Of a stretch of DNA of 23,057 nt, positions 14,690 to 21,857 are shown in pieces. A program made the position numbers and the translations under genes. The stretch lies in the NCBI GenBank assembly GCA_002482435.1, contig DLFZ01000118.1:243-23299 (forward strand). The letters run 5' to 3'. Every line of letters starts with the position of its first letter. The first letter of the stretch is position 1. Source of the stretch: Christensenella sp. UBA7707. Its GTDB lineage: Bacteria; Bacillota; Clostridia; Christensenellales; CAG-138. The notes beneath the pieces are model-generated. The model worked only from the letters and a program-made list of their open reading frames with translations, was not told where the DNA came from and searched no databases.

Positions 14690-15568
14690 TTATTTGCCGC
14701 CAAACAAATTGGAGAAGAAATTACCGATGGAAGTAAAGAAGTTCTTTACGCCGGTTGCAAAGTTGGAAATCGCCTGCTGCGCCTGGCTGGCCTTCTGTAC
14801 GGTTTGCGTAATGGAGAGGAGCTTTTCCTTCAGCTCTGTTACATCGAGCTTTTCAAGCTGGCGGCAAAGACCGAGAAGCTGTTCCACTTGCGCGTCGGTG
14901 ATTGCAACGTTATAATCGTCCGCAATGCGGCGAATCTCGGAACGAACCTCATCGTCCGTCATGTTCTGCGTTTGATCAAGAATGCCCTTAAGCTGGTTGA
15001 TCATTTCCGTAGCATCCTCGCTGCCGATGTACTCGGCAAGCTGGCCGGTTACGATCAACTCTTCAGCGCCTACGGATTTTGCAAGGTCGCTGAGCGATTG
15101 CCCGGTAATATCTTCATAGGCCTTGTAAATGCCCGTCAAAGCCGCCGTGCCGGAAACCGGGAAGGGCGCACTGATCATAACCTTTGCATCGGCAATGCCC
15201 GCGGTCGTAAGGGCGTTTTTATACATGTCGGAAGTACACCAGTTGATGTTGTTGGTGCTGATGTCAAGGCCGCTTCCCTCTTCAAGCGTGGTGATGTATA
15301 CGCAGGAAAGGGCAACGCTGCCGATTTTGCCATCGGGTACAAGCCCTTCAAGGTATGCACGCTCGTTTTTGTTGGTAACCGTAAGCTCGGTTACAGTACC
15401 CCGCTCAAGGCCAAAATCTTTATAGATCTGCGCACGCTGGGTATCGTCAAGATCTGCGCCAATGGTAACGCGCTGCTGCCCTGCTTCAAGTGCGGATGCG
15501 ACAGGCGCAAACATGCCCACGCAGGCGATGATCGCCATAACCGCTGCCAGCACTTTTTTAAGTTTCAT
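14690..15568 (-). CDS. Secreted DUF1002 protein (YpuA-like)
   Basis: An exported protein of 292 residues, without a known biochemical role. A clear signal peptide (KLKK, then a hydrophobic stretch to about 26, ending ASA) is followed by the DUF1002 body: VTIGADLDDTQRAQIYKDFG (34-53), VTELTVTN, the two-cysteine block SCVYITTLEEGSGLDISTNN, and VMISAPFPVSGTAALTGIYKAYE. A helical region of about 110 residues follows. The last 27 residues repeat aromatic pairs (NFATGVKNFF, then IGNFFSNLFGG) and look like an amphipathic, possibly membrane-binding helix. GGAGG lies 9 bases before the ATG, and the promoter is of extended -10 type. Single gene. Confidence 0.88.
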   Translation of the reverse strand: MKLKKVLAAVMAIIACVGMFAPVASALEAGQQRVTIGADLDDTQRAQIYKDFGLERGTVTELTVTNKNERAYLEGLVPDGKIGSVALSCVYITTLEEGSGLDISTNNINWCTSDMYKNALTTAGIADAKVMISAPFPVSGTAALTGIYKAYEDITGQSLSDLAKSVGAEELIVTGQLAEYIGSEDATEMINQLKGILDQTQNMTDDEVRSEIRRIADDYNVAITDAQVEQLLGLCRQLEKLDVTELKEKLLSITQTVQKASQAQQAISNFATGVKNFFTSIGNFFSNLFGGK

Positions 15569-15602
15569 TTTAAATCAACCTCCGGTTTTGTTTTCTGATG
15601 CA

Positions 15603-15611
15603 ATTATACCA
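15603..15611 (-). promoter_or_regulatory. Extended -10 promoter of the DUF1002 gene
   Basis: Minus strand TGG-TATAAT (TATAAT at 15603-15608, TG of the extension at 15610-15611) has no convincing -35. It lies just downstream of the phosphatase stop at 15632, where I see no terminator, so read-through is also possible. Confidence 0.6.
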
Positions 15612-15631
15612 CGATTGCTCGAGAACTATTT

Positions 15632-16720
15632 TTAATTAACTGTTAATAAAGCCTGATCCGCCCAGCCGAGTATCCCGTTGCGCTTTACGAGTGCGAGGTT
15701 CTCATGCGTTTCCACAATAGAAACTGCGTCTCCCTCGCGAAGGGACATCGTATAATTTGTATAATCGCGGCAATAGACTACGCCATCCTGCTCGTAAAGA
15801 TACTCATTTGGAATTACGAGCCGCTGCCCGGTGTGCTTGAGCACGCAAGCGCTTTGCGTATCGCCGTGCACAACCATATCAAGCTCGTTGTGCATCCATA
15901 CAACCGATGTAGGGGCTTCGGCGCTTTCCTGCGAGCCGGTTGCGATGCGGATCGGCAGATCGTCCACAAACGCGAAGGAAAAGGCACCTTCCTGAAAAAT
16001 CAAGCAGTTCAACTGCCCGGAGCGCTTTACAACATTGCCGCCGTCGATGGAGATGATGCGTTTTTCCCTATCCACAATGGGCATATGGGAAAGAAGGCCA
16101 TTCGAATACGCCGGATAGTTGACGGTCGGCCAATGCCCCACCACAACATACTTTTGAAAGGCTGGGGCATTTTCCAAAAACGCGCGGTGCATCATGCAGT
16201 CGTTTGCGTCCTGGGAGGAAAGGTCACCGATAGCAAGCCCGGCATGCACAAAGGTGATCTTCGGCGTGTCGATGATGTGCGGCAACTCCTCGAGCCAGGT
16301 AAATTCCGCATCGTACGCGCCCAGAAGGCTCTTTTGCATTCCTGCTTTGTCCATATCCGCATGGACAGCTATCTCCTGCTCCTTGCACATTTCGTTAAGC
16401 ACGGATTCGCTGCGCCAAAGCATATAACGCAGAAGGTCTTTGTGGTAACGCTCGAAACGGATGTCTTCCCAAATGGTATCGCAGTTTCCGGAAAGCGCGT
16501 ATACGTTTTTCTTCTTGCAAAGCTCCATTACATAGCGTAGCGTCGCCAGGTTTTCCGGGCCCTTTTCGATATAATCGCCGACAAGTATAAGAAAATCGCT
16601 GTCTTGAAAGCCAACCTTTTTAAGAAGCCTTTTCAGAAGCTCCAAATTACCGTGAATGTCGCTGATGGCAAGAATCCTTTTTGCTTTGCTCACATCGGGG
16701 GTTACAACTTTGGCTTTCAT
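15632..16720 (-). CDS. PPP-type metallophosphatase with C-terminal SH3-like domain
   Basis: Predicted two-metal phosphoesterase of the serine/threonine or symmetric dinucleotide phosphatase type, 362 residues and cytoplasmic. The metal-site motifs are all visible: SDIHG (D21, H23), GDYIEKG (48-54), GNCD (78-81), VHAG (H159) and VGHWP (H196). Residues 224-228 (SIDGG) close the phosphatase fold as in ApaH and PrpA-like enzymes. The last 60 residues (about 300-362) look like a bacterial SH3 domain, ending GILGWADQAL. Such domains usually act outside the cell or in wall binding, yet there is no signal peptide, so here it is more likely a regulatory or protein-binding module. GGAGA lies 5 bases before the ATG. 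Substrate unknown. Confidence 0.88.
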   Translation of the reverse strand: MKAKVVTPDVSKAKRILAISDIHGNLELLKRLLKKVGFQDSDFLILVGDYIEKGPENLATLRYVMELCKKKNVYALSGNCDTIWEDIRFERYHKDLLRYMLWRSESVLNEMCKEQEIAVHADMDKAGMQKSLLGAYDAEFTWLEELPHIIDTPKITFVHAGLAIGDLSSQDANDCMMHRAFLENAPAFQKYVVVGHWPTVNYPAYSNGLLSHMPIVDREKRIISIDGGNVVKRSGQLNCLIFQEGAFSFAFVDDLPIRIATGSQESAEAPTSVVWMHNELDMVVHGDTQSACVLKHTGQRLVIPNEYLYEQDGVVYCRDYTNYTMSLREGDAVSIVETHENLALVKRNGILGWADQALLTVN

Positions 16721-16771
16721 CTGGTCTCCTATTGCCGCCGCATTTTAGATGGTGCGCTATTTTCCGTTTGC

Positions 16772-16800
16772 ATTGTACCGTTACGGTGCGTGAGTGTCAA
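16772..16800 (-). promoter_or_regulatory. Strong promoter of the metallophosphatase gene
   Basis: Minus-strand consensus -35 TTGACA (16795-16800) and -10 TACAAT (16772-16777) are separated by exactly 17 bases. It is one of the best-matching promoters in the window. Confidence 0.85.
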
Positions 16801-16815
16801 TCGAAATCAACCTCA

Positions 16816-16851
16816 AAAAGTTGTGGCCACCGGCTTAACCGGTGGCCACAA
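16816..16851 (-). terminator. Terminator of the calcium ATPase gene
   Basis: A 13-bp perfect stem (TTGTGGCCACCGG at 16821-16833, CCGGTGGCCACAA at 16839-16851) has a 5-base loop. On the minus strand it is followed by CTTTTTG. It begins 13 bases past the stop. Confidence 0.92.
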
Positions 16852-16863
16852 TATTACGGAAGC

Positions 16864-19485
16864 TTACTTTTGCGGTTGCTTGCGATGAAGGAACAGCTTG
16901 GTGATTTCCATCACGGGAATCGGCACAAAGGCCAAGCCAACGGCGATCAGGTACATGTACCAAGGCATTTGAACAAGCTCGAACAGTTTAGCAATGGGCG
17001 GAATGAACACGATCACGGCAATCATAAGCGTGGAGATGATGCCGGCCTGCACAAGCTTTTTGTTGGTAAACGCACCAATGGCAAAAAGCGAGCGTGTAGA
17101 ACGCATGTTGAAGGAATGTACCACCTGCGTAAACGCAAGGATAATAAACGCCATGGTTCTGCCTTCTTCCACGCTGCCGCCGAGCATCACTTGCCCAAGC
17201 CAGAAACCGATGAGGGTGAGCGCACAGAACATCAAGCCCTGCACCGCAACCTTTACACCAAGGCCGCCGGAGAAGATCCCCTCGTTTTTGGGTTTTGGCA
17301 TACGCTCCATCACATCGGATTCAACAGGTTCCATACCCAGCGCGATTGCGGGAAGGCTGTCGGTCACGAGGTTAATCCAAAGAAGCTGCATCGAAAGAAG
17401 CGGAGAGGTTCGCCATATCAACATAGCAAGGAATACCGTGAGCACCTCGCCGATGTTGGTGCCGAGCAGGTAGCCCACCGCCTTACGGATGTTGTCATAA
17501 ATGCTTCGACCTTCGCGCACCGCCTCGACAATGGTAGCAAAGTTATCGTCGGTAAGCGTCATATCGGCGGCACCCTTCGCGACATCCGTGCCGGTAATGC
17601 CCATGGCGCAGCCGATGTCAGCCGCTTTGAGAGCAGGCGCATCATTCACGCCGTCGCCTGTCATGGCAACCACTTGGCCTTCGTTCTGCCAAGCGCGTAC
17701 AATGCGGATCTTATCCGAAGGCGAAACGCGCGCATACACGGAGATGTTTTTGACGCGCGCGGCAAGCTCCTCTTCGGGCATGACGGTAAGCTCGCTGCCG
17801 GTAACAGCTTCGTCGCCTTCGCGAAGAATGCCAAGTTCCTCGGCAATCGCACAGGCGGTTGCCACATGGTCGCCTGTGATCATGATGGGGCGGATGCCCG
17901 CTCGTTTACAAACCTCTACGGCTGTTTTTACTTCGGGACGCGGCGGATCAATCATGCCGACCACGCCCATGAGCGTGAGCGAATGCTCAAGCTCCTGCGG
18001 CGTGGGCGTAGCGCTGAAACTTTGAACCTCGCGGTATGCAACAGCCAGCACGCGAAGCGCTTGACGGCTCATACTTTCCACGGCCGCTTTCGCGGCAGCA
18101 ACATCGCCCGCTACGCATTTTTCAGCAAGCACGTCAAACGCGCCCTTTACGATTGCTATATTTTTGCCATTGATGCGGTTTACGGTGGTCATAAGCTTGC
18201 GGTCGGAATCAAACGGTATTTCGGCAAGGCGCGGATACTGCGCGCTGAGTTCCTGCCTTGTCATGCCGTTTTTATGCGCGGCAAGCACAATCGCGGTTTC
18301 TGTCGGGTCGCCAATGTGGCGAACCTCGCCGTTTTCCAACTCCACATATCCATCGCAGCAAAGCGTACCATATTTAAGAATTTCGCGGATCTGTTCGGAA
18401 TTTGCCTCGCCGATTTCCTCGGAAACACCGCTTTTTGCGTCAAACGCCTTTACAAGCGTCATGCGGTTTTGGGTAAGTGTGCCTGTTTTATCGGAGCAGA
18501 TTACGGAGGCGCTGCCGAGCGTTTCCACAGCGGGCAGCTTCCGAATGATTGCGTTGCGCTTTACCATGCGTTCCACGCCGATGGCGAGTACAATGGTTAC
18601 GATGGCGGGAAGCCCTTCGGGAATGGCGGAAACGGCAAGCGAAACGGAAATCATGAAGATTTCCATCAGGTGCATTTGGTCAAGAATACCTACCACAAAA
18701 ATGACCGCGCAAATGGCAAGCGCCGCAAAGCCAAGGTACTTACCGAGGGTTGCAAGCTTTTGCTGGAGCGGGGTCTGGCCTTCCTGCTCGGAATCAAGCA
18801 TGTTGGCAATCTTACCCATCTCGGTGTTCATGCCGGTGGAAGTAACCACCGCACGCGCACGCCCGTACGCCACGCTGCAACCTGAATATACCATGTTACG
18901 CCTATCGCCAAGGGGAGCGTTTTGCTCCACTTTCAAGGAAGCTTGTTTTTCGGAAGGTACGGATTCACCGGTCAGCGCGGATTCTTCACATTTCAGGCTT
19001 GCCGCCTCGAGAAGACGCGCGTCCGCCGGAATAAAGTCGCCCGCTTCAATGTGAATGATGTCACCGGGGACGAGGAACGCCGCATCAATTATGTCTTCCT
19101 TCCCGCCGCGTACTACGCGCGCGTGGGGTGCGGAGAGCTTTTTGAGCGCTTCAAGCGCTTTTTCGGCTTTGCTTTCCTGCGCCACGCCAAGCGCGGCATT
19201 CAAAATTACGATGAGGAGGATCAAGATCGGCTCGGCAAAGCCTTCCTCTCTGTTATAAAGAGAAATTGCGAAGGAAATTGCAGCCGCCACGATCAGGATG
19301 ATAATCATCACATCCTTGAACTGGTTCAAAAACTTTTGCAGCAACGTTTCTTTCTTTTTTTCGGTCAGCTTATTTTCCCCGTGCTCTGCAAGGCGCCTTT
19401 CGGCTTCCTCTGCACTGAGGCCTTGCGTCGCTTCAACCTCAAGTTGTGCCAACACTTGATCGACTTCTTCAAAATACGGTAACAA
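16864..19485 (-). CDS. Calcium-transporting P-type ATPase (SERCA/PMCA-like)
   Basis: Pumps Ca2+ out of the cytoplasm with ATP; full-length at 873 residues. In order: cation-ATPase N domain (1-60), M1-M2, actuator TGES (172-175), M4 with PEGLPA (289-294), phosphorylated D332 in SDKTGTLTQ, KGAFD nucleotide site (447-451), TGDGVNDAPA hinge (609-618), M5 NIGE (677-680) and M6 NLVTD (705-709). The Glu/Asn/Glu/Asn/Asp set corresponds to the calcium ligands of SERCA and of Listeria LMCA1. The start is TTG at 19483-19485, supported by AGGAGG at 19493-19498 with 7 bases between; the first ATG is far inside the conserved domain. Transcribed alone, with its own promoter and a leader of about 85 bases. 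Confidence 0.96.
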   Translation of the reverse strand: MLPYFEEVDQVLAQLEVEATQGLSAEEAERRLAEHGENKLTEKKKETLLQKFLNQFKDVMIIILIVAAAISFAISLYNREEGFAEPILILLIVILNAALGVAQESKAEKALEALKKLSAPHARVVRGGKEDIIDAAFLVPGDIIHIEAGDFIPADARLLEAASLKCEESALTGESVPSEKQASLKVEQNAPLGDRRNMVYSGCSVAYGRARAVVTSTGMNTEMGKIANMLDSEQEGQTPLQQKLATLGKYLGFAALAICAVIFVVGILDQMHLMEIFMISVSLAVSAIPEGLPAIVTIVLAIGVERMVKRNAIIRKLPAVETLGSASVICSDKTGTLTQNRMTLVKAFDAKSGVSEEIGEANSEQIREILKYGTLCCDGYVELENGEVRHIGDPTETAIVLAAHKNGMTRQELSAQYPRLAEIPFDSDRKLMTTVNRINGKNIAIVKGAFDVLAEKCVAGDVAAAKAAVESMSRQALRVLAVAYREVQSFSATPTPQELEHSLTLMGVVGMIDPPRPEVKTAVEVCKRAGIRPIMITGDHVATACAIAEELGILREGDEAVTGSELTVMPEEELAARVKNISVYARVSPSDKIRIVRAWQNEGQVVAMTGDGVNDAPALKAADIGCAMGITGTDVAKGAADMTLTDDNFATIVEAVREGRSIYDNIRKAVGYLLGTNIGEVLTVFLAMLIWRTSPLLSMQLLWINLVTDSLPAIALGMEPVESDVMERMPKPKNEGIFSGGLGVKVAVQGLMFCALTLIGFWLGQVMLGGSVEEGRTMAFIILAFTQVVHSFNMRSTRSLFAIGAFTNKKLVQAGIISTLMIAVIVFIPPIAKLFELVQMPWYMYLIAVGLAFVPIPVMEITKLFLHRKQPQK

Positions 19486-19579
19486 CTGCGTCCCTCCTGT
19501 TAATTATTTTCTTTAAAAAACGAAACGCCTTGAAATTTAAGCATTTGTTTTCATGCCGTCGCAAAGCTGTTTCAAATGA

Positions 19580-19609
19580 ATTGTAAAGGATTTTCCACTC
19601 AGCCGTCAA
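19580..19609 (-). promoter_or_regulatory. Promoter of the calcium ATPase gene
   Basis: Minus-strand -35 TTGACG (19604-19609) and -10 TACAAT (19580-19585) have an 18-base spacer. The leader of about 85 bases contains a CATTTG/CAAATG complementary pair but no fold I recognise. Confidence 0.75.
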
Positions 19610-19642
19610 TACCCATTGTGACTGCCCTATGCATTTCAATAC

Positions 19643-19664
19643 AAAAAAGCGCTTTTAAGCGCTT
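19643..19664 (-). terminator. Terminator of the PIG-L-like gene
   Basis: AAGCGCTT (19647-19654) and AAGCGCTT (19657-19664) pair into a short stem. On the minus strand six T's follow (19643-19648, overlapping the stem base). It lies 26 bases past the stop. Confidence 0.8.
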
Positions 19665-19689
19665 CTTTCGCGGCGTATTATGCTTTGGC

Positions 19690-20418
19690 TCAGGCTTGGA
19701 AATGCAGCGACATAAGCTGTGAGGGAAGTTGGAAAAATGCCTCCGAATGTTCACAGCCGCATTTTCTTGCATGCATGCGAGAAAGATAGTCGATGTAAAA
19801 CCTGAGGTCTTCCTCGCCATGTGTCTGACTTGTGTGAAGAAAAATCGCGTCAAGCTTTTGTTGCAGCGTTTCTTCGATGTTCACAAATACGTTTGCTGAG
19901 TTTGTCGTATGAAAAACGATCGATTCCACACTGTGGGCCTCGCCGACATCCTTATGATAGTGTGGCGCCGCGCTCAAAAACACCGCTTGCGCTGCCGACA
20001 TTGCAACAGCAAGCCGATCGGGATGGAATTCGTAAGGCCGATATGGATCCATCGAAAGCACCATTTGCGGACGAAGCGCACGAATCACGGCAAGAATGCC
20101 ACGGCATAATTCTACCGTCGGCGGGCAATCGCCGTCGGTATAGTCGAAGAACAGCTGTTCGGTAACACCGAGCAGCTTTCCGGCGGCCACTGCCTCCTGC
20201 CTGCGAATCTCCATAAGCTTTAACGGGGAAAGTGACGCATCAGGTGTGCCCTTGCTTCCATCGGTAACCGTAAGAAAAAAAACTTTGCAGCCCTTTTTTA
20301 CAAGTTTTGCAATCGTTCCCCCTGCTGCCAACTCCAACTCGCGTGGGTGGGCCTGAACGCAAAGCAGGCTTTTGCAGTTTTCAAGCTCCGTATGTTCTGC
20401 ATAGGTAAATAGATCCAA
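19690..20418 (-). CDS. PIG-L/LmbE family protein with substituted active-site residues
   Basis: A 242-residue protein with the whole PIG-L (LmbE) fold. Members are zinc N-deacetylases acting on N-acetylglucosaminyl compounds, for example in bacillithiol or mycothiol synthesis. The fold markers are present: CVQAHP at the first strand, AAGGTIAKL, TVTDGSKGT, LRPQMVLSMDPY and HTSQTHG. The catalytic motifs are not normal. The usual HPDD, which supplies the catalytic base and a zinc ligand, is H-P-R-E. The usual HPDH, which supplies another zinc ligand, is H-P-D-R. Both codon runs read cleanly, with no frameshift nearby. The start is most likely the TTG at 20416-20418 with GGGGGAA six bases before it; a TTG at 20433 has no ribosome site. 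It could be inactive, bind another metal or act as a binding protein. Confidence 0.88.
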   Translation of the reverse strand: MDLFTYAEHTELENCKSLLCVQAHPRELELAAGGTIAKLVKKGCKVFFLTVTDGSKGTPDASLSPLKLMEIRRQEAVAAGKLLGVTEQLFFDYTDGDCPPTVELCRGILAVIRALRPQMVLSMDPYRPYEFHPDRLAVAMSAAQAVFLSAAPHYHKDVGEAHSVESIVFHTTNSANVFVNIEETLQQKLDAIFLHTSQTHGEEDLRFYIDYLSRMHARKCGCEHSEAFFQLPSQLMSLHFQA

Positions 20419-20454
20419 TTTTGATTCCCCCAAAAAGGCAGATGCTTTTGCCTC

Positions 20455-20488
20455 ATTCTAGCACGGCGCCCCTGTTGCGTCAACGCAA
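20455..20488 (-). promoter_or_regulatory. Promoter of the PIG-L-like gene with a palindrome over the -35
   Basis: Minus-strand -35 TTGACG (20478-20483) and -10 TAGAAT (20455-20460) are 17 bases apart. The -35 is covered by the palindrome TTGCG-TCAA-CGCAA (20475-20488), which could be an operator. The short leader contains a hairpin AGGCA/TGCCT followed by TTTT. Confidence 0.7.
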
Positions 20489-20511
20489 TGCAGCCTTTTG
20501 CCAGCACAATG

Positions 20512-21612
20512 TCAGTTGGTAGAAAGGCCGCGTTTCTTAGCTTTTGCGGTCCTGATCTCCCCTACAATCCACAAGAAAGCCGGCAAAATGAGTTGAAACG
20601 GTATGGCGTACATCCTGTAGGTGGAGAGCCATGCGAACATTTCCATGAGATTTTTGTACACGATCTCGCAAAGAGCCATCATCAGCAAAGTAACCGGAAA
20701 AACAACACGCTTATAGTCCGTTATTCCGGCAAGCTTTGCGATACCGGTTGTTGCGGCAAACAGACATACGGATATTTTGATAATGCCGCTCATGATGAAG
20801 TTCATGGAGATAGAGCCTTCAATACGCGCAAAAAAGTCGCCGATGTTGATGATTCTTGCCGCCACAAATGACGGAAAATACGACGCGCTCGCCATCGCCG
20901 GTCCAAGAATAAGAATGTTGCGAACCGCTATAATGATTAAAATCGCGGCCGCCGCAAGGACACTCCAGAGATAAATTTTATAGGCATTGTCTTGCTTGCG
21001 AACGGCGCTTGCTGTCGTTAAAAACAAAACCGTTTCCGCATAAGGAAAGGTGAAAATATTGTAGCCGTCTTTCAGCATTACGCCCCATTTCGTCGAAAGC
21101 ACGGGCAGCACATAGTAAGTTTCCATTTGATTGATCGATCCCAGCACCGTAATGATAACCACAATAATAAAAAGGACTAAACAGAACACCGCAAGCTTCC
21201 CGATGGTCTGCACCCCGCTTTTTACCAAATAAATTGCGGCAGACAGGATGACGATCATAACCGCTATGCGGGGCGTTTCCCGCAAAACATTCATCTGCGT
21301 AAACTCAACAAAATTCCTTAACACGAGCGCGCCCAAATGAAGCGCGTACCATGTAAAAAGCACAATGATGACTTTTCCCGCAACCTTCCCAGCGACCGAT
21401 TCGGCAATTTCGTACAAATCTTTCTCCGGATAAAGCTTCATGATGCGTGCATACATAAAAAAGATAGGCACTGCGTATGCTGTTGCAATCAAAATCGACA
21501 TCCAAGCGTCCTGCTTCGCTTCGGTGCTCACGCCGATTACCACAGTGCTTCCGATCATATACATGATGAGCATGCAAACTGCGTGCCGCGGCTCAAGCAT
21601 TGCTTTTTTCAT
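20512..21612 (-). CDS. Spore germinant receptor B subunit (GerAB/GerKB-type permease)
   Basis: Inner-membrane subunit of the spore germinant receptor, from the Spore_permease branch of the amino acid permease superfamily; structures and genetics of this family place germinant binding here. It has 366 residues with ten hydrophobic segments. The N-terminal helix MLIMYMIGSTVVIG and the following DAWMSILIA match the family's unwound first-helix region. Near the middle, FTFPYAETVLFLT carries the conserved F-P-[YF]-x-E (about residues 187-191) found in GerAB proteins. The ATG has AAAGGA 7 bases upstream. It is the last gene of the receptor operon, 11 bases after the small D-type gene. No clear terminator follows it. 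Confidence 0.93.
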   Translation of the reverse strand: MKKAMLEPRHAVCMLIMYMIGSTVVIGVSTEAKQDAWMSILIATAYAVPIFFMYARIMKLYPEKDLYEIAESVAGKVAGKVIIVLFTWYALHLGALVLRNFVEFTQMNVLRETPRIAVMIVILSAAIYLVKSGVQTIGKLAVFCLVLFIIVVIITVLGSINQMETYYVLPVLSTKWGVMLKDGYNIFTFPYAETVLFLTTASAVRKQDNAYKIYLWSVLAAAAILIIIAVRNILILGPAMASASYFPSFVAARIINIGDFFARIEGSISMNFIMSGIIKISVCLFAATTGIAKLAGITDYKRVVFPVTLLMMALCEIVYKNLMEMFAWLSTYRMYAIPFQLILPAFLWIVGEIRTAKAKKRGLSTN

Positions 21613-21623
21613 ATGCTGTCCTT

Positions 21624-21842
21624 TCAGGATTGCGGCCCGAATACCGCTTCCACTATTTTTTTAATCGGGTCTGCGGGACTCGGTACTTTTACCCCGAGCA
21701 CATGCAAAATCAACACGCACATCCCAACCAGAAGGATTGCGAGATACACGATGTTTCCCACTGTACGCTCTTGCTTTCGATTTGGGAAAAAATCTAGCAC
21801 CAGCGCGCATGAAACGAAAAGCAAAACAAGTGCAATTTCCAT
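21624..21842 (-). CDS. Small two-helix membrane protein, likely germinant receptor D-type subunit
   Basis: A 72-residue protein. Two hydrophobic segments (residues 3-16 and about 29-50) flank a short basic loop (FFPNRKQERTVGN), and a charged amphipathic tail follows. Some germinant receptor operons, for example the K receptor of Bacillus, carry a small two-helix D subunit that modulates the response. Size, topology and position between the C and B genes match that class. I base the call on this, not on a sequence motif. GGAGG stands 10 bases before the ATG. The gap to the upstream C gene is only 15 bases, and GGAGG lies in that gap, so the gene is clearly translated in the operon. Confidence 0.8.
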   Translation of the reverse strand: MEIALVLLFVSCALVLDFFPNRKQERTVGNIVYLAILLVGMCVLILHVLGVKVPSPADPIKKIVEAVFGPQS

Positions 21843-21857
21843 ACCGTGCCGCCTCCT

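Noticed and set aside
16681..18885. 734-codon open frame on the plus strand
   Set aside because: It is entirely antisense to the phosphatase start and the calcium ATPase gene, is rich in His/Arg/Asn without domain-like pattern, and has no ribosome site.
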